A stretch of DNA of 37,717 nucleotides, taken from assembly GCA_002338715.1 (NCBI GenBank), contig DDIR01000143.1:139660-177376 (forward strand), in the 5' to 3' direction. Each line of letters begins with the position of its first letter. Positions within the stretch are counted from its first letter, which is position 1. This DNA is from Phycisphaerales bacterium UBA1845. Lineage in GTDB: Bacteria > Planctomycetota > Phycisphaerae > UBA1845. Shown here one piece after another: positions 1 to 9,405 of the stretch. Both the position numbers and the translations under genes were made by a program. The notes under the pieces are model-generated. The model saw only the letters and a program-made list of their open reading frames with translations. It was not told where the DNA came from and did not search any database.

Positions 1-1
1 G

Positions 2-1807
2 TCAACGGCGGCTGACGTTATCATTCAAGTGCCAGCGATCAACGGCGAACCGACCGTTGAGCACCGCATGCCGACCGTCCAATTGATTCGACTGTCGAGC
101 AGTGACGCCATCGAAGGACGGGCGTTTATTCTCGCGCAGGTGTTTTCCCAGCAGTTGCGTCCGGTGATTCGCGATTTCCTGATCGAGGTTCTGAGCAAGG
201 AACCGATCCTCGTGTACGACCAGGAGCGCACGCAAAATGCCATGATTCTCGCGGAGCGAAACGCCCCGCGCGGTCAGCGTCTCTTCGAAGGCGGCAAACC
301 CTTCGTCTTTCCGCATACGGTGGCTGGTTCCGACGAGATTGAAACGCTCGACACAGGCATCACCCATGCCGAATTGGCGCTGCTTCATGCGGAACACAAG
401 GCGTTTCAGGAGTTCATCGAAAGCGATGATCCAAGCGCCCTTCACGCGCGCAAGCAACGGTTTCTCGAACATCTGGGCGTTGCGGCGATATTGCTGGTGC
501 TTTCGATTTCGTTGTTCACCTATGTCGGTCTATATCAGCCGCGCATCTTCAAGGTGCGGACGCGATCCGTGGCGTTTGCATCGCTGCTCTTGATTTCGTT
601 GTTCGCGATACGCGTGATTGTTGCCCGGCTTCCCCATGCCGAATTCGCGCTGACGCCCGTGCTTTTGGTGGCGGCGATTTTGACGATCGCTTATCCGCCG
701 CGGTTTGCGGCTGGCGTCACCGTCATCTACATCACGGTCGCCGCGCTGATGATCAGAGCCAACCTGGGCGAGTTCGTGACGATGCTGACGGGAGGTTACG
801 TCGCGGCGATCATGCTCAACGACATTCGCACGCGAACCAAGGTGCTTTCGGTCGGCATGCTCGCGGGTCTGCTGGTCATGCTTACGTCGTTCGCGTTCGG
901 ATTGATCGATCATCAGGAAGTCGGGTTCGCATTCCGCCGCGCGGTCGTGGGTGCGGGCAGCGCGATTCTGTCGGCGCTGATTATTCAGGGGACGCTTCCT
1001 TTTATCGAGAAGCTCTTCCGCGTTGCCACGTCGCTGACGCTGCTCGAATATCGCGACGCCAATCGTCCGCTGCTGCGCCGACTCGCCCACGAAGCCCCGG
1101 GCACATTCAACCACTCGCTGGTTATTGGGAACATCGCCGAATCCGCTTGCAACGCAATCGGCGCGGACGGCTTGCTGGCCCACGTCGGAGCGCTGTATCA
1201 CGACATCGGTAAGATTCCCAAAGCCGAGTACTTCGCCGAGAATCAGGAAGCGTCGATCAATCGCCACGACAAGCTGGCGCCTTCGATGAGTTTGCTCATT
1301 ATTTTGGGGCACGTGAAGGACGGTCTGGAACTGGCAAAGGAATACGCGATTCCGCGCGTCCTCTATCCGTTCATCGCCGAGCACCACGGAACGACTGTCG
1401 TCAAATACTTCCACCACCGCGCGAGCGAAAAACAGCCGAAAATCGCCAGCGGCAAGCACGATCGTCAGGTTGATGAAGCCGAGTTCCGCTATCCAGGCCC
1501 CAAACCGACCTCGAAAGAGACGGCCGTGCTGATGCTCTGCGACGGTGTTGAAGGGGCGGTGCGTGCCCTGCCCGAGCCGACCCCGGGTCGCATTGAGGGG
1601 ATCGTCAGCCAGGTGCTGCAAGCCCGTCTCAAGGACGGTCAATTTAACAATTGCGACATCACGCTGCGTGAATTGCATCTCGTCGAAGAATCGCTGGTCA
1701 AGAGTCTCTGTCGCTTCTATCATGGGCGCGTCGCCTATCCCAAGGACGAAGCCCCGAAAGAGGCGCGCGGGGAACAGAAACAAGACCAGTCGAAGCTGGT
1801 GGGTTAG
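2..1807 (+). CDS. pgpH: PgpH-type 7TM-HD cyclic-di-AMP phosphodiesterase (5' truncated by window edge)
   Basis: The frame is open to the first bases of the window, so the true start lies upstream; a GTG at 29 is only an internal codon. What remains is about 600 residues. First comes part of an extracytoplasmic 7TMR-HDED-like region. A block of about seven hydrophobic segments follows, roughly residues 150-320. Then comes a cytoplasmic HD domain with the conserved GTFNHSLVIGNIAE stretch and the metal-binding HDIGK motif, about residues 370-400. This order is that of the PgpH/YqfF family, which hydrolyses c-di-AMP at the membrane. The Lys/Glu-rich tail is unremarkable. It is followed after 29 bases by ybeY, a neighbour pair that is common in bacteria. 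Function is inferred from the family; the domain architecture is visible. Confidence 0.9.
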   Translation, partial: STAADVIIQVPAINGEPTVEHRMPTVQLIRLSSSDAIEGRAFILAQVFSQQLRPVIRDFLIEVLSKEPILVYDQERTQNAMILAERNAPRGQRLFEGGKPFVFPHTVAGSDEIETLDTGITHAELALLHAEHKAFQEFIESDDPSALHARKQRFLEHLGVAAILLVLSISLFTYVGLYQPRIFKVRTRSVAFASLLLISLFAIRVIVARLPHAEFALTPVLLVAAILTIAYPPRFAAGVTVIYITVAALMIRANLGEFVTMLTGGYVAAIMLNDIRTRTKVLSVGMLAGLLVMLTSFAFGLIDHQEVGFAFRRAVVGAGSAILSALIIQGTLPFIEKLFRVATSLTLLEYRDANRPLLRRLAHEAPGTFNHSLVIGNIAESACNAIGADGLLAHVGALYHDIGKIPKAEYFAENQEASINRHDKLAPSMSLLIILGHVKDGLELAKEYAIPRVLYPFIAEHHGTTVVKYFHHRASEKQPKIASGKHDRQVDEAEFRYPGPKPTSKETAVLMLCDGVEGAVRALPEPTPGRIEGIVSQVLQARLKDGQFNNCDITLRELHLVEESLVKSLCRFYHGRVAYPKDEAPKEARGEQKQDQSKLVG

Positions 1808-1836
1808 AACCAGCAAAGAGGTACAAGGTTTCGCCG

Positions 1837-2373
1837 ATGGACGCATGTGACAGTTCTGACGACGATTCGCCCTACGAGTTATCCGTTTTTGTTGACGAAG
1901 CCGAAGACGATCCGGGAGCGGTCAAACTACATCTCGATGATTCGGCGCGCAAAAACATCGTCGATGCCGTGCGCTGCACCCTGCAGCGCCACAACCGCCC
2001 AACCGCGGCGATCTCAATTCGCATCGTCACCGACGACACCATCGCAGAACTTCACGAACGCACGATGAACATCCCCGGTCCGACCGATGTCCTGACCTTC
2101 GACCTGTCGGATGAACACAACGAAACGCTCGGTTCAGAATACCAGTCCGTCGAAGGCGACATCGTCATTTCGATCGACACCGCCGCCCGCGAAGCCGACA
2201 TCCGTGGGCACGAGTTGGTCCACGAGTTGATGCTCTACGCCATTCACGCCACGCTGCACCTGCTCGATTTCGATGACCTTGATGAGAGCGATGCCGCCCG
2301 CATGCACGCCGAGGAAGACGCCATCCTGGAATCGCTGGGCGTCGGCGCGGTTTATGGGAGGCCTGCATCTTGA
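1837..2373 (+). CDS. ybeY: Endoribonuclease YbeY (rRNA maturation/quality control)
   Basis: The 178-residue protein has the YbeY hallmarks: the PTDVLTFDLSD strand near residue 77-90, the GDIVIS segment near residue 105, and a C-terminal metal-binding helix reading HATLHLLDFDD. YbeY is a single-strand endoribonuclease acting in 16S rRNA 3' maturation and 70S quality control. The family zinc motif is HxxxHxxxxxH. Here the first two His are present but the third position is Asp, which may be a lineage variant and still bind metal. The N terminus has an acidic extension of about 25 residues. The ATG at 1837 is the first in frame, with AAGG about 9 bases upstream. Its TGA overlaps the TTG start of the next gene, so the two are probably translationally coupled. 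Confidence 0.88.
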   Translation: MDACDSSDDDSPYELSVFVDEAEDDPGAVKLHLDDSARKNIVDAVRCTLQRHNRPTAAISIRIVTDDTIAELHERTMNIPGPTDVLTFDLSDEHNETLGSEYQSVEGDIVISIDTAAREADIRGHELVHELMLYAIHATLHLLDFDDLDESDAARMHAEEDAILESLGVGAVYGRPAS

Positions 2374-3110
2374 ATATCAGTGTGACCCAACCGCGACTCA
2401 GCCTGGCCAAACGGGCAAGCAATCTTTCGATCCTTGGCAACATGGTCCGAAAGGAAGCACAGCGAACGCCTGCTCCGGATTTGATCGTGCTGCCCGATTG
2501 TTGCGTGGCCACGCAGGAGACGGCGCCTCAATCAAATGTCACGACGGCGATGTGTCAGGGTTTTGCCGAAGCGTTCGCATGGTGGGCGCGGGAATGGGGT
2601 GTGTGGATCGCGGTCGGTCATTCGACGCAAACCGATGACGGTTTGAAAGAAGTGGCTACACTGTTTGACCCCGATGGCGATCCGTTTATTCGAGCCAGCA
2701 ATCCGCGAACGACCAACAATCCGCGAACGACGGGTAATCCGGCAGACGACCCTTGGGTCATCCGCAACTCACCGATCGGACGCATCGCGCTTTGTTCGTG
2801 GAATGCGCCGACGATGGACGCCTGCCCTCCCATCGAGTCAAAGCGATCGCCGGACCTGATCATCATTCCAGCGATTAACCCAAACCGGTCGGCGATCGAA
2901 ATCATTTCAAAGGCACACAACGCCTACGCCGTGTTCGCGGGATGCGTATTGGACGGGCCCGGCGACAAGGCACAGGGTTTTGTCGCGGACCGCAGCGGTC
3001 AGATCATCGCAGAAACCACCATCGGAAAGGCATCGTCCGCGTTTGCTTCGGTCGAGGTTGATCCGTGCAACACACCAGATGAATGGGAGGCCAACGAGGT
3101 CATTGAGTAA
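2370..3110 (+). CDS. Nitrilase-superfamily (carbon-nitrogen hydrolase) fold protein, catalytic triad degenerate
   Basis: The 246-residue protein starts at a TTG overlapping the ybeY stop. The N terminus (MNISVTQPRL, then LIVLPD near residue 45) and the RIALCSWNAPTMD segment near residue 140 align with the start, the Glu strand and the nucleophile strand of nitrilase-fold amidases. The usual catalytic Glu is Asp in LPD. The Lys expected about 30 residues before the Cys is not recognisable, because that stretch is a low-complexity NPRTTN/NPRTTG insertion. Only the Cys is retained. A catalytically impaired or repurposed member is therefore likely, and no substrate can be named. It lies between ybeY and a corC-like gene with overlapping ends, so it is probably co-transcribed with them. 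Confidence 0.62.
   Translation: MNISVTQPRLSLAKRASNLSILGNMVRKEAQRTPAPDLIVLPDCCVATQETAPQSNVTTAMCQGFAEAFAWWAREWGVWIAVGHSTQTDDGLKEVATLFDPDGDPFIRASNPRTTNNPRTTGNPADDPWVIRNSPIGRIALCSWNAPTMDACPPIESKRSPDLIIIPAINPNRSAIEIISKAHNAYAVFAGCVLDGPGDKAQGFVADRSGQIIAETTIGKASSAFASVEVDPCNTPDEWEANEVIE
2700..2741 (+). repeat. 18-bp tandem repeat inside the nitrilase-like gene (about 2.3 copies)
   Basis: The 14-base string aatccgcgaacgac occurs at 2700 and 2718, and a third partial copy (aatccg) begins at 2736, so the period is exactly 18 bases. It encodes NPRTTN, NPRTTG and NP in frame. The repeat sits where a nitrilase would carry its catalytic Lys region. Confidence 0.85.
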
Positions 3111-4386
3111 TCACGCCACTGCTATCTTAGTCGCTGTGCTGTTAACGCTATTGCTGATGATTACGGCGACGCTGAGCCTTGCGCTGAGACTCTCGTCACG
3201 CGTGCGCATGCGTGAGTCGCTTGAGCGCCGTGGTAGAGGTCACCTGATGGAACGGCTGGTCGAGTTGCGCATGGAATTGGCGCATTCGGTCGCGGCGCTC
3301 CGGACGGCATGTACGCTTGCCCTGTCGCTGGTGATGTTGCGGTTCTTCAGGACATCAGGGATCGACGAGACGCATTGGCAATACCTCCTTGCGTTTATCT
3401 GCGCGTTCGCCCTCGTCATCATATTCGGCGTGGCGATTCCGTCGGCATGGTCGCGTTACGCGGGGGAGTCGATGTTGGCAGTCCTGCTTCCGCTGTTGCT
3501 CGTCATGCGACATTTGTTTTTTCCGATCGTTGCCGCCCTTCGCGTGGTGGACGGATTGGTGCGGCGTCTCGCAGGTGTGCCGGTTGACAGCTTTGAAGAA
3601 GAATCGGCGCGGCACGAACGCGAGCTATTGGATGCGGTGAGCGAGGGTGAAAAACTCGGCGCGGTGGACGAGGAAGAAAAAGAGATGATCGAATCGGTCA
3701 TCGACTTAAGCGATGCCAGCGTCGCATCCATCATGACGCCGCGGACCGAAATCTCAGCCGTCGCGAAGAGTGCGACGTTCGCCGACATCAGAGAGTTGAT
3801 CAAGACCATCGGCCACTCGCGCATCCCCGTCTATGAAGACACCATCGACAGCATCCTCGGCATCGTTTACGCGAAAGACCTGCTTCAGATTCATCCCGAC
3901 GCCGAGTGGGTGCTCGAAAACGTCATGCGACCAGCCCCCTTCATCCCGGAAACGAAAAACGTCCGCGAGTTGCTGCACGAATTTCAGACGCAGAAGGTCC
4001 ACATGGCCATCGTGCTCGATGAGTACGGCGGGACGGCTGGCTTGGTGACGATCGAAGATATTCTCGAGGAACTCGTCGGCGAGATTGTTGACGAATACGA
4101 CCAGGATGAGCCGGAACCGGTGACGCGCATCGACGACAACACGCTGGAAATCGACGCCCGCGTACGCATCGACGAGATCAACGAAGAACTCGATATCGAA
4201 CTGCCCGAATCGGAAAGCTACGACACGATCGGCGGATTCGTCTTCAGCACCATGGGCCGCATCCCCGAATCGGGCGACACCTGCCAGCACGAAAACGTCG
4301 ACATTCGTATCATCCACGCCGAACCGCGCTGCATCAAACGCCTCCGCCTGCACGTCAACCGCAACGGCGAGCATGCCGAAGAGTGA
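3079..4386 (+). CDS. CNNM/CorC-HlyC family membrane protein with paired CBS domains
   Basis: The order of parts is: an N-terminal helix ([21 protein letters not shown]); a DUF21/CNNM-like transmembrane block to about residue 160; a paired CBS region beginning near [10 protein letters not shown] and ending in the [24 protein letters not shown] segment; and a C-terminal CorC_HlyC domain with [16 protein letters not shown]. Such proteins are implicated in magnesium/cobalt efflux or homeostasis at the inner membrane; the name hemolysin is historical. The longest frame opens at 2980 but overlaps the upstream gene by 131 bases. The ATG at 3079 is preferred. A TTG at 3103, preceded by GGGAGG at 3085-3090, is a realistic alternative. 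The pgpH-ybeY-corC neighbourhood is a familiar housekeeping arrangement, here interrupted by the nitrilase-like gene. Confidence 0.85.
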   Translation: MNGRPTRSLSNHATAILVAVLLTLLLMITATLSLALRLSSRVRMRESLERRGRGHLMERLVELRMELAHSVAALRTACTLALSLVMLRFFRTSGIDETHWQYLLAFICAFALVIIFGVAIPSAWSRYAGESMLAVLLPLLLVMRHLFFPIVAALRVVDGLVRRLAGVPVDSFEEESARHERELLDAVSEGEKLGAVDEEEKEMIESVIDLSDASVASIMTPRTEISAVAKSATFADIRELIKTIGHSRIPVYEDTIDSILGIVYAKDLLQIHPDAEWVLENVMRPAPFIPETKNVRELLHEFQTQKVHMAIVLDEYGGTAGLVTIEDILEELVGEIVDEYDQDEPEPVTRIDDNTLEIDARVRIDEINEELDIELPESESYDTIGGFVFSTMGRIPESGDTCQHENVDIRIIHAEPRCIKRLRLHVNRNGEHAEE

Positions 4387-4407
4387 TCGCGAAATTGCCA
4401 ATTATTA

Positions 4408-5916
4408 TTAGGGCGTTTTCACCAGATCGAAATTGAGTTCGGCTACGTCGTCTTCGACCAGCGTGACCGACTGCGTCAGCGGGTTGTAACCCTCGCGGGT
4501 GACTTCCACAATCGCAAGGCCAGCCGGCACATCGTTGAGCAGATAATCACCGTTGGCGTCGGTGGTGTCGGTGGCGCCTCCGCCGGACGTGACTGTCGCA
4601 CCTTCGATGGGAGCACCGGTTTCGGCATCAACAACCTGTCCCACCAACTGCCCCGTCTGCAGGACAATGTGCGGGTTGATCAAGAGCTTTACAAAGTCCA
4701 CGGCATAACCGTCGCCCGCACCCGTCGTCAGGTCGTCGATTTTGATTTCGAGTCGCCCGGATGAAACTTCCGACATGAACTCATCAGGAACGTCGATGCT
4801 GATGAGCTGGCCGACGGGGCCATCCTGATCGAGCACGTTCAATCGCGATTCCATGAATCGTGCACGAAGCCCGTTGAGCGTGATCTTGTAATCCGCGCCC
4901 CAGCGCGGCGCCTGCATGTCGTCGATAAAGATCTGGATGATCGCACCAGCCAGCGCCCGACCTTCGAGGCTGTACTCGAGCGTGATGGGCCTGACGCTGT
5001 TTTCCGGACGCGAGGTATCCCGCGAATAACCATCGGCATCTTCTTCGGACCGACCGACGTAGCTCGTGATGACCATGATGCGGTCGGTGCCTTCGGGATC
5101 AGTCGGGTCGAGCGTCCACGGAAAATCATGCGGCGGCGTGATGTTGCCCGAAAACGGATCGAAAAACGCTTCGAAACCGTTGTTCAAATTGTCGATGTCG
5201 CCGACGCGAACCATCAGTTCCGCTTCGGAGGTATCCTCGAGCACGACGTATTTGGCCGCGTAATTTCCATTCTCCGGCGTGACGGTTGGTTCTGCGGGTG
5301 GATTTTCAACCACGGGATCACCGCCCGGAGCGGTTGATCCACCGCCACCACCCCCGCCGAAACCGCCTCCACCAATCCCACCGCCACCGGTTGCACCGTC
5401 ATCAGCGGGATCGCTGGTGTCGCCCGTCTCCGTGTCGCCACCTGCCGGCGCGTCAACAGAGTCGCCACCTGCATCCACAGAATCGCTGCCACTGCCTGAT
5501 GCATCGGAGCCATCGGTCGAATCCACCGAGTCATCGGTAACCGGATCGTCCGCATCGCTCGCATTGTCGAATGAGCCGTCGAATGAATCGTCGTCTGGAT
5601 CGCGGGTGCTGTCATCGTCGGAGCGACTACTCTCCGCGCGAATACCGCAGTCGCCGCAGTCCGTTCCAAGTTCGCAGGATCGCGAAAACGAATTCGGTCC
5701 GCCGTCGTCACAGATGCCATCGTTGGCGAACTCGCATGTGTTGGTGCAGTTGCCGAGCGTTTCGAAAGCGTCGCCGCTCTCTGCAACGTGTGGCGATCCG
5801 CCCTGGCAGCCCGCAATAAGTGCACTGAACAGGAAACCCGTCAGCGCACAAACTGGTCGATGCCAGCCAACAGCTCGCAGGTGTGCATGGCCTGAATACG
5901 TGAATTGCGTTTTCAT
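4408..5916 (-). CDS. Exported lipoprotein with Cys-rich DGxCDDGG motif, acidic/Gly linker and CarboxypepD_reg-like domain
   Basis: The ATG at 5916 is chosen over the longer frame because a GAGAGAG ribosome-binding site precedes it and a signal peptide follows directly. The lipobox is LIAGC near residue 35. The mature protein begins with a Cys-rich module (NTCEFANDGICDDGG, then a CELGTDCGDCG segment), a motif seen in secreted proteins of several large-genome bacteria. A linker of about 80 Asp/Ser residues follows, then a run of Gly. An uncharacterised central domain of about 200 residues follows. The last 80 residues (GQLVGQVVDAETGAPIEGAT to the end) look like a carboxypeptidase-regulatory beta-sandwich. 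It is convergent with the corC-like gene, with a 21-base gap. Function is unknown; surface exposure is inferred. Confidence 0.78.
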   Translation of the reverse strand: MKTQFTYSGHAHLRAVGWHRPVCALTGFLFSALIAGCQGGSPHVAESGDAFETLGNCTNTCEFANDGICDDGGPNSFSRSCELGTDCGDCGIRAESSRSDDDSTRDPDDDSFDGSFDNASDADDPVTDDSVDSTDGSDASGSGSDSVDAGGDSVDAPAGGDTETGDTSDPADDGATGGGGIGGGGFGGGGGGGSTAPGGDPVVENPPAEPTVTPENGNYAAKYVVLEDTSEAELMVRVGDIDNLNNGFEAFFDPFSGNITPPHDFPWTLDPTDPEGTDRIMVITSYVGRSEEDADGYSRDTSRPENSVRPITLEYSLEGRALAGAIIQIFIDDMQAPRWGADYKITLNGLRARFMESRLNVLDQDGPVGQLISIDVPDEFMSEVSSGRLEIKIDDLTTGAGDGYAVDFVKLLINPHIVLQTGQLVGQVVDAETGAPIEGATVTSGGGATDTTDANGDYLLNDVPAGLAIVEVTREGYNPLTQSVTLVEDDVAELNFDLVKTP

Positions 5917-6115
5917 CGAATCTCTCTCATGTTGCAACCCGGTTCCTTCCGAGTTGCGCCTCCTCATGGCCCATGATGTCCACGACGATGAACCACGCAG
6001 GAATCTGCGGATGATCCTTCGCCGTACGATCAATGCTAGGCAGTGACCGGCGGCTCAAACAAATTTGGGGGAGATATAAATGTACGGGGGATGGTCCGAA
6101 AAATCGTTTCGAGTT

Positions 6116-6709
6116 TTACGCGGTGCTTCGTGCCCGCTCAAACTCGACGATCTTGTCTTCGTGCGTCAGGGTCAGTCCGATAGGATCGAGACCGGCGAGC
6201 AGACAGTGTCGTTTGTTGGCATCAACGTCAAACGGAATCGCCTTGCCATCGGGCAGCGTGATCGTCTGCGCTTCAAGGTCCACGGTAAGCTCAAAGCCTT
6301 CGTTTTCCCGCACGAGTTTGAACAATTCGTTCACCTGGTTATCGGGCAGGATGATCGGAAGCATGCCGTTGTTGAAGCAGTTGTTGAAGAAAATGTCGGC
6401 GAAGCTGGGGGCGATGATGCATTTGAAACCGTAGTCAAGCAGCGACCAGGGGGCATGCTCGCGCGACGAACCGCAACCGAAATTCTCTTTGCTCAAGAGG
6501 ATGCGAGCCCCCGCGTATCGCGGCTGATTCATTTCGAACGACGGGTTCTCGCTGCCATCATCATTAAACCGCCAGTCGTAGAACAGGTATTGGCCATACC
6601 CGGTGCGCTCGATGCGTTTGAGAAACTGCTTGGGAATAATCTGATCGGTATCGACGTTCAGCGCTTCAAGCGGAGCCACGATGCCGGTGAGTTTTGTAAA
6701 TGGTTCCAT
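6116..6709 (-). CDS. leuD: 3-isopropylmalate dehydratase small subunit
   Basis: This is a full-length LeuD of 197 residues. It starts [14 protein letters not shown] and carries the conserved [14 protein letters not shown] segment near residue 20 and [14 protein letters not shown] near residue 77. It forms the swivelling small subunit of isopropylmalate isomerase, which converts 2-isopropylmalate to 3-isopropylmalate in cytoplasmic leucine synthesis. It lies downstream of leuC on the same strand with a 98-base gap holding a hairpin, so co-transcription with differential expression is plausible. No leuB or leuA is visible in the window. Confidence 0.95.
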   Translation of the reverse strand: MEPFTKLTGIVAPLEALNVDTDQIIPKQFLKRIERTGYGQYLFYDWRFNDDGSENPSFEMNQPRYAGARILLSKENFGCGSSREHAPWSLLDYGFKCIIAPSFADIFFNNCFNNGMLPIILPDNQVNELFKLVRENEGFELTVDLEAQTITLPDGKAIPFDVDANKRHCLLAGLDPIGLTLTHEDKIVEFERARSTA

Positions 6710-6756
6710 CTTTGAACTTCCTAAGAATGAATCTTTGCCGCGTAGGTCAGGTCATC

Positions 6757-6791
6757 GACCCGACAGGTTTGCTGGCGATCATTGTCGGGTC
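6757..6791 (-). other. 9-bp inverted repeat in the leuC-leuD intergenic gap
   Basis: The arms gacccgaca (6757-6765) and tgtcgggtc (6783-6791) are perfect complements around a 17-base loop. The string ggtcatcgacc also occurs twice (6750-6760 and 6789-6799). There is no T tract, so a processing or stabilising hairpin between the two subunit genes is more likely than a terminator. The function is inference. Confidence 0.5.
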
Positions 6792-6807
6792 ATCGACCTT
6801 CAATCAA

Positions 6808-8223
6808 CTATGCGTCGCGATAGTCCCAGTTGCGCACATCCGTAAAGTGTCCGGTGATCGCAGCCGCCATCGCCATCGCCGGACTGACCAGATGCGTCCG
6901 ACTTCCCTTACCCTGGCGTCCTTCAAAATTTCGATTCGACGTCGACGCGCAGCGATCGCCCGGCTCCAATACGTCGTCGTTCATCGCCAGGCACATCGAG
7001 CAGCCAGCCTCCCGCCATTCAAAACCGGCGTCGATGAAAATCTTATCGAGCCCTTCGGATTCGGCTTGTTCTTTGACCTGCACCGAACCGGGGACGATCA
7101 ACGCCTGATCAATCCCGCTGTGGAGTTTGTGACCTTTCACCACGCTGGCCGCCCCGCGCAAATCTTCGATGCGCCCGTTGGTGCACGATCCGAAGAAAAT
7201 CTTGTTCGGGCGAATTTCAGAAATCGGCAGGCCTTCGTCGAGGTCCATGTACTCCAGCGCCTTGCTTGCAGCCAACCTTGCGTTGGCGTCGGCGATCTCG
7301 CTAAGTCGCGGTGTATGCCCCGAGATTCCCGTCACCATCCCGGGCGATGTGCCCCAGGTCACCTGCGGTTCTATCTGCGCAGCATCGAGTGTAACGGTCT
7401 GGTCGTAAGAGCAGCCGTCATCCGACGCGCAACCGCGCCAATTCTTCGCGAGCGTCTCAAACGCATCGCCATCGGGCAGATACTCGCGCCCGCGAAGGTA
7501 ATTGATCGTCGTATCGTCCGGCGAAATCAGACCAGCCCGCGCCCCGCCTTCGATGCTCATGTTGCAGACCGTCATCCGCCCTTCCATGCTCATGTTGCGG
7601 ATGACCGATCCCGTGTACTCGATCACGTGCCCGGTTCCGCCAGCCGTCCCGATCTTGCCGATGATCGCGAGGATGACATCCTTGGGCGTGACACCGGGCG
7701 GCGGCGTGCCGTCGACTTTGATCTGCATGGTCTTGGCCGCTTTCTGTCGCAGCGTCTGCGTCGCGAGCACGTGTTCGACTTCGCTCGTACCAATACCAAA
7801 CGCCAGCGCCCCAAACGCCCCATGCGTCGACGTGTGCGAATCGCCGCAAACGATCGTCATACCGGGCTGGGTCAAACCGAGTTCCGGACCGATGACATGC
7901 ACGATGCCATTGCGCCGGTTCTGCATGTCGAACAGCGTCACGCCAAACGAGTCGCAGTTCTCCGAAAGCACTTCGACCTGCTTCTTGGACATCGGGTCGG
8001 CGATCGCGACGAGGCGGCTTGTGGTGGGAATGTTGTGGTCCATCGTCGCGAAGGTCAGGTCAGGTCGACGCACCCGCCGCCCCGCCAACCGCAACCCTTC
8101 AAACGCCTGCGGTGACGTCACCTCATGCACAAAGTGGCGATCGATATAGAGAATCGTCTCGTCGCTCCCTTCCGAATGGACCACGTGCGATTCCCAGATC
8201 TTCTGATAAATGTTCTTAGGCAT
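6808..8223 (-). CDS. leuC: 3-isopropylmalate dehydratase large subunit
   Basis: The 471-residue protein is the [4Fe-4S] large subunit of isopropylmalate isomerase. The N terminus ([15 protein letters not shown]) matches the usual LeuC start, so ATG 8223 is preferred over the ATG 15 bases upstream; an AGGA lies just before it. Visible landmarks are [28 protein letters not shown] and the cluster cysteines in FFGSCTNGR and in the CSMC segment near the C terminus. It acts with the downstream LeuD. It is divergent from the formyltransferase gene, with 180 bases between the two starts. Confidence 0.96.
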   Translation of the reverse strand: MPKNIYQKIWESHVVHSEGSDETILYIDRHFVHEVTSPQAFEGLRLAGRRVRRPDLTFATMDHNIPTTSRLVAIADPMSKKQVEVLSENCDSFGVTLFDMQNRRNGIVHVIGPELGLTQPGMTIVCGDSHTSTHGAFGALAFGIGTSEVEHVLATQTLRQKAAKTMQIKVDGTPPPGVTPKDVILAIIGKIGTAGGTGHVIEYTGSVIRNMSMEGRMTVCNMSIEGGARAGLISPDDTTINYLRGREYLPDGDAFETLAKNWRGCASDDGCSYDQTVTLDAAQIEPQVTWGTSPGMVTGISGHTPRLSEIADANARLAASKALEYMDLDEGLPISEIRPNKIFFGSCTNGRIEDLRGAASVVKGHKLHSGIDQALIVPGSVQVKEQAESEGLDKIFIDAGFEWREAGCSMCLAMNDDVLEPGDRCASTSNRNFEGRQGKGSRTHLVSPAMAMAAAITGHFTDVRNWDYRDA

Positions 8224-8373
8224 GATTCCTGCCACCATCTCAACTTTCCAAGACTGCCCAGCCAGCCGCTAAACCATTCACGAAACGCTCGCGGGCCAAC
8301 GAACACTTTAGTCGAGCCCCCCCACGATTCAAGGCCAAGGCCCAACCCCCGTTGGCGCGACATATGATTCGAT

Positions 8374-8396
8374 TCGGGCCCGAGAATATGTAGAAT
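8374..8396 (+). promoter_or_regulatory. Candidate promoter for a leaderless formyltransferase mRNA
   Basis: A -10-like TAGAAT lies at 8391-8396 and a weak -35-like TTCGAT lies 17 bases before it. The ATG at 8404 is only seven bases after the -10 box and no Shine-Dalgarno sequence lies between them, so transcription would begin at or next to the start codon. The spacer contains the palindrome CGGGCCCG. The assignment is by eye only. Confidence 0.35.
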
Positions 8397-8403
8397 AGAC
8401 TGC

Positions 8404-9405
8404 ATGAAAGTAGCGCTTATTGGCAGCGTCAGTTCGAGTTGGCGAACGCTTCGCGGTTTGATCCGGGGCGGCGTGGAGGTCACGTGCGTGCTTGGGTTGG
8501 ACGAATCGCACGCCGATCGGGTCAGCGATTATCAGTCGATGCGCGAGTTGGCTGGCGAGCATGACATCCCGTTTTGCGCGTTTCATAAGATCGCCGAACC
8601 GAACGCCGTGTCGTTTCTTCAATCGCACGCGCCGGATTTACTCTTCGTCGTCGGATTATCGCAGATCGCCCCGGTTGAAGTGATCGCCACCGCCAAGTCG
8701 GGCGCAATCGGATTTCATCCGACACCACTGCCGCGCGGACGCGGACGTGCGCCCGTGGTCTGGACGATCCTGCTCGAAGAAAAAGCGGCTGCGAATTTGT
8801 TCTACCTGACCGAAGAGCCCGACGCCGGCGACATCATCGTGCAGCGCGCGGTTGATGTGAAACCGACCGACTACGCCCAGGATTTGATTGATCGCACCAA
8901 CGATGTGCTTGAAGAGATGGTGCTGGAGTTGGCTCCCTCCATCAAAACGGGAACGCTGCCCCGCACGCCGCAGGACCATTCGCAAGCCACGTGGTATGGC
9001 AAGCGCACCCCCGAAGACGGGCGCATCGATTGGTCGCTTCCGGCGAAGGAAGTACGTCGACTCATCCGCGCGGCATCGCGGCCTTACCCCGGCGCGTTCA
9101 CGCATGACGGTGGCGAACGACGGATCGTGTGGCGGGCCGATCGTCATGACCAGAACGATCATCAAGGTACGATCGGACAGGTGCAGCGCATCGATGACGG
9201 GCGCGGCGTGTTGGTGCAGTGCGGCAGTGGACTGTTGTGGTTGACCGAGGTTACGGATGCGTCTGGCAAGCCTGTCGCGCCTTCGACGTTTCGCGTCGGG
9301 TCGAAGCTGGGTTTGCAGACGGATCGAATCATTGAATCGCTGGAGGCCCGCGTCAAAGCATTGGAAGAGCGGCTTGGGAATTCCGCCGAACGGAGAACAT
9401 CATGA
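8404..9405 (+). CDS. Formyltransferase of the Fmt/ArnA family, probably acting on an amino sugar
   Basis: The 333-residue protein has an N-terminal formyl-transferase domain (residues 1-180) and a C-terminal OB-like Fmt_C domain with the YGKRTPEDGRIDW segment near residue 197. The signature GFHPTPLPRGRGRAP (103-117) is closer to sugar N-formyltransferases and the ArnA N-terminal domain than to methionyl-tRNA formyltransferase. His105 and Asp140 match the catalytic His and Asp. The usual Asn two residues before the His is Gly103. It would transfer formyl from 10-formyl-tetrahydrofolate. Its stop overlaps the start of a PIG-L deacetylase by four bases (ATGA), which supports a joint deacetylation/formylation role. 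A housekeeping Fmt role cannot be excluded, since no other fmt is visible. Confidence 0.75.
   Translation: MKVALIGSVSSSWRTLRGLIRGGVEVTCVLGLDESHADRVSDYQSMRELAGEHDIPFCAFHKIAEPNAVSFLQSHAPDLLFVVGLSQIAPVEVIATAKSGAIGFHPTPLPRGRGRAPVVWTILLEEKAAANLFYLTEEPDAGDIIVQRAVDVKPTDYAQDLIDRTNDVLEEMVLELAPSIKTGTLPRTPQDHSQATWYGKRTPEDGRIDWSLPAKEVRRLIRAASRPYPGAFTHDGGERRIVWRADRHDQNDHQGTIGQVQRIDDGRGVLVQCGSGLLWLTEVTDASGKPVAPSTFRVGSKLGLQTDRIIESLEARVKALEERLGNSAERRTS

Noticed and set aside
530..1846. 438-residue minus-strand open frame opposite pgpH
   Set aside because: It is rich in Arg, Gln and His with no domain, and lies wholly antisense to a clear PgpH gene.
5279..6046. Proline-rich 255-residue plus-strand frame
   Set aside because: It is the antisense of the Gly/Asp-rich lipoprotein linker; the proline run is the complement of the glycine codons.
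6700..8115. 471-residue plus-strand frame opposite leuC
   Set aside because: It is antisense to a full-length LeuC and has shadow-like composition (Arg/His rich).
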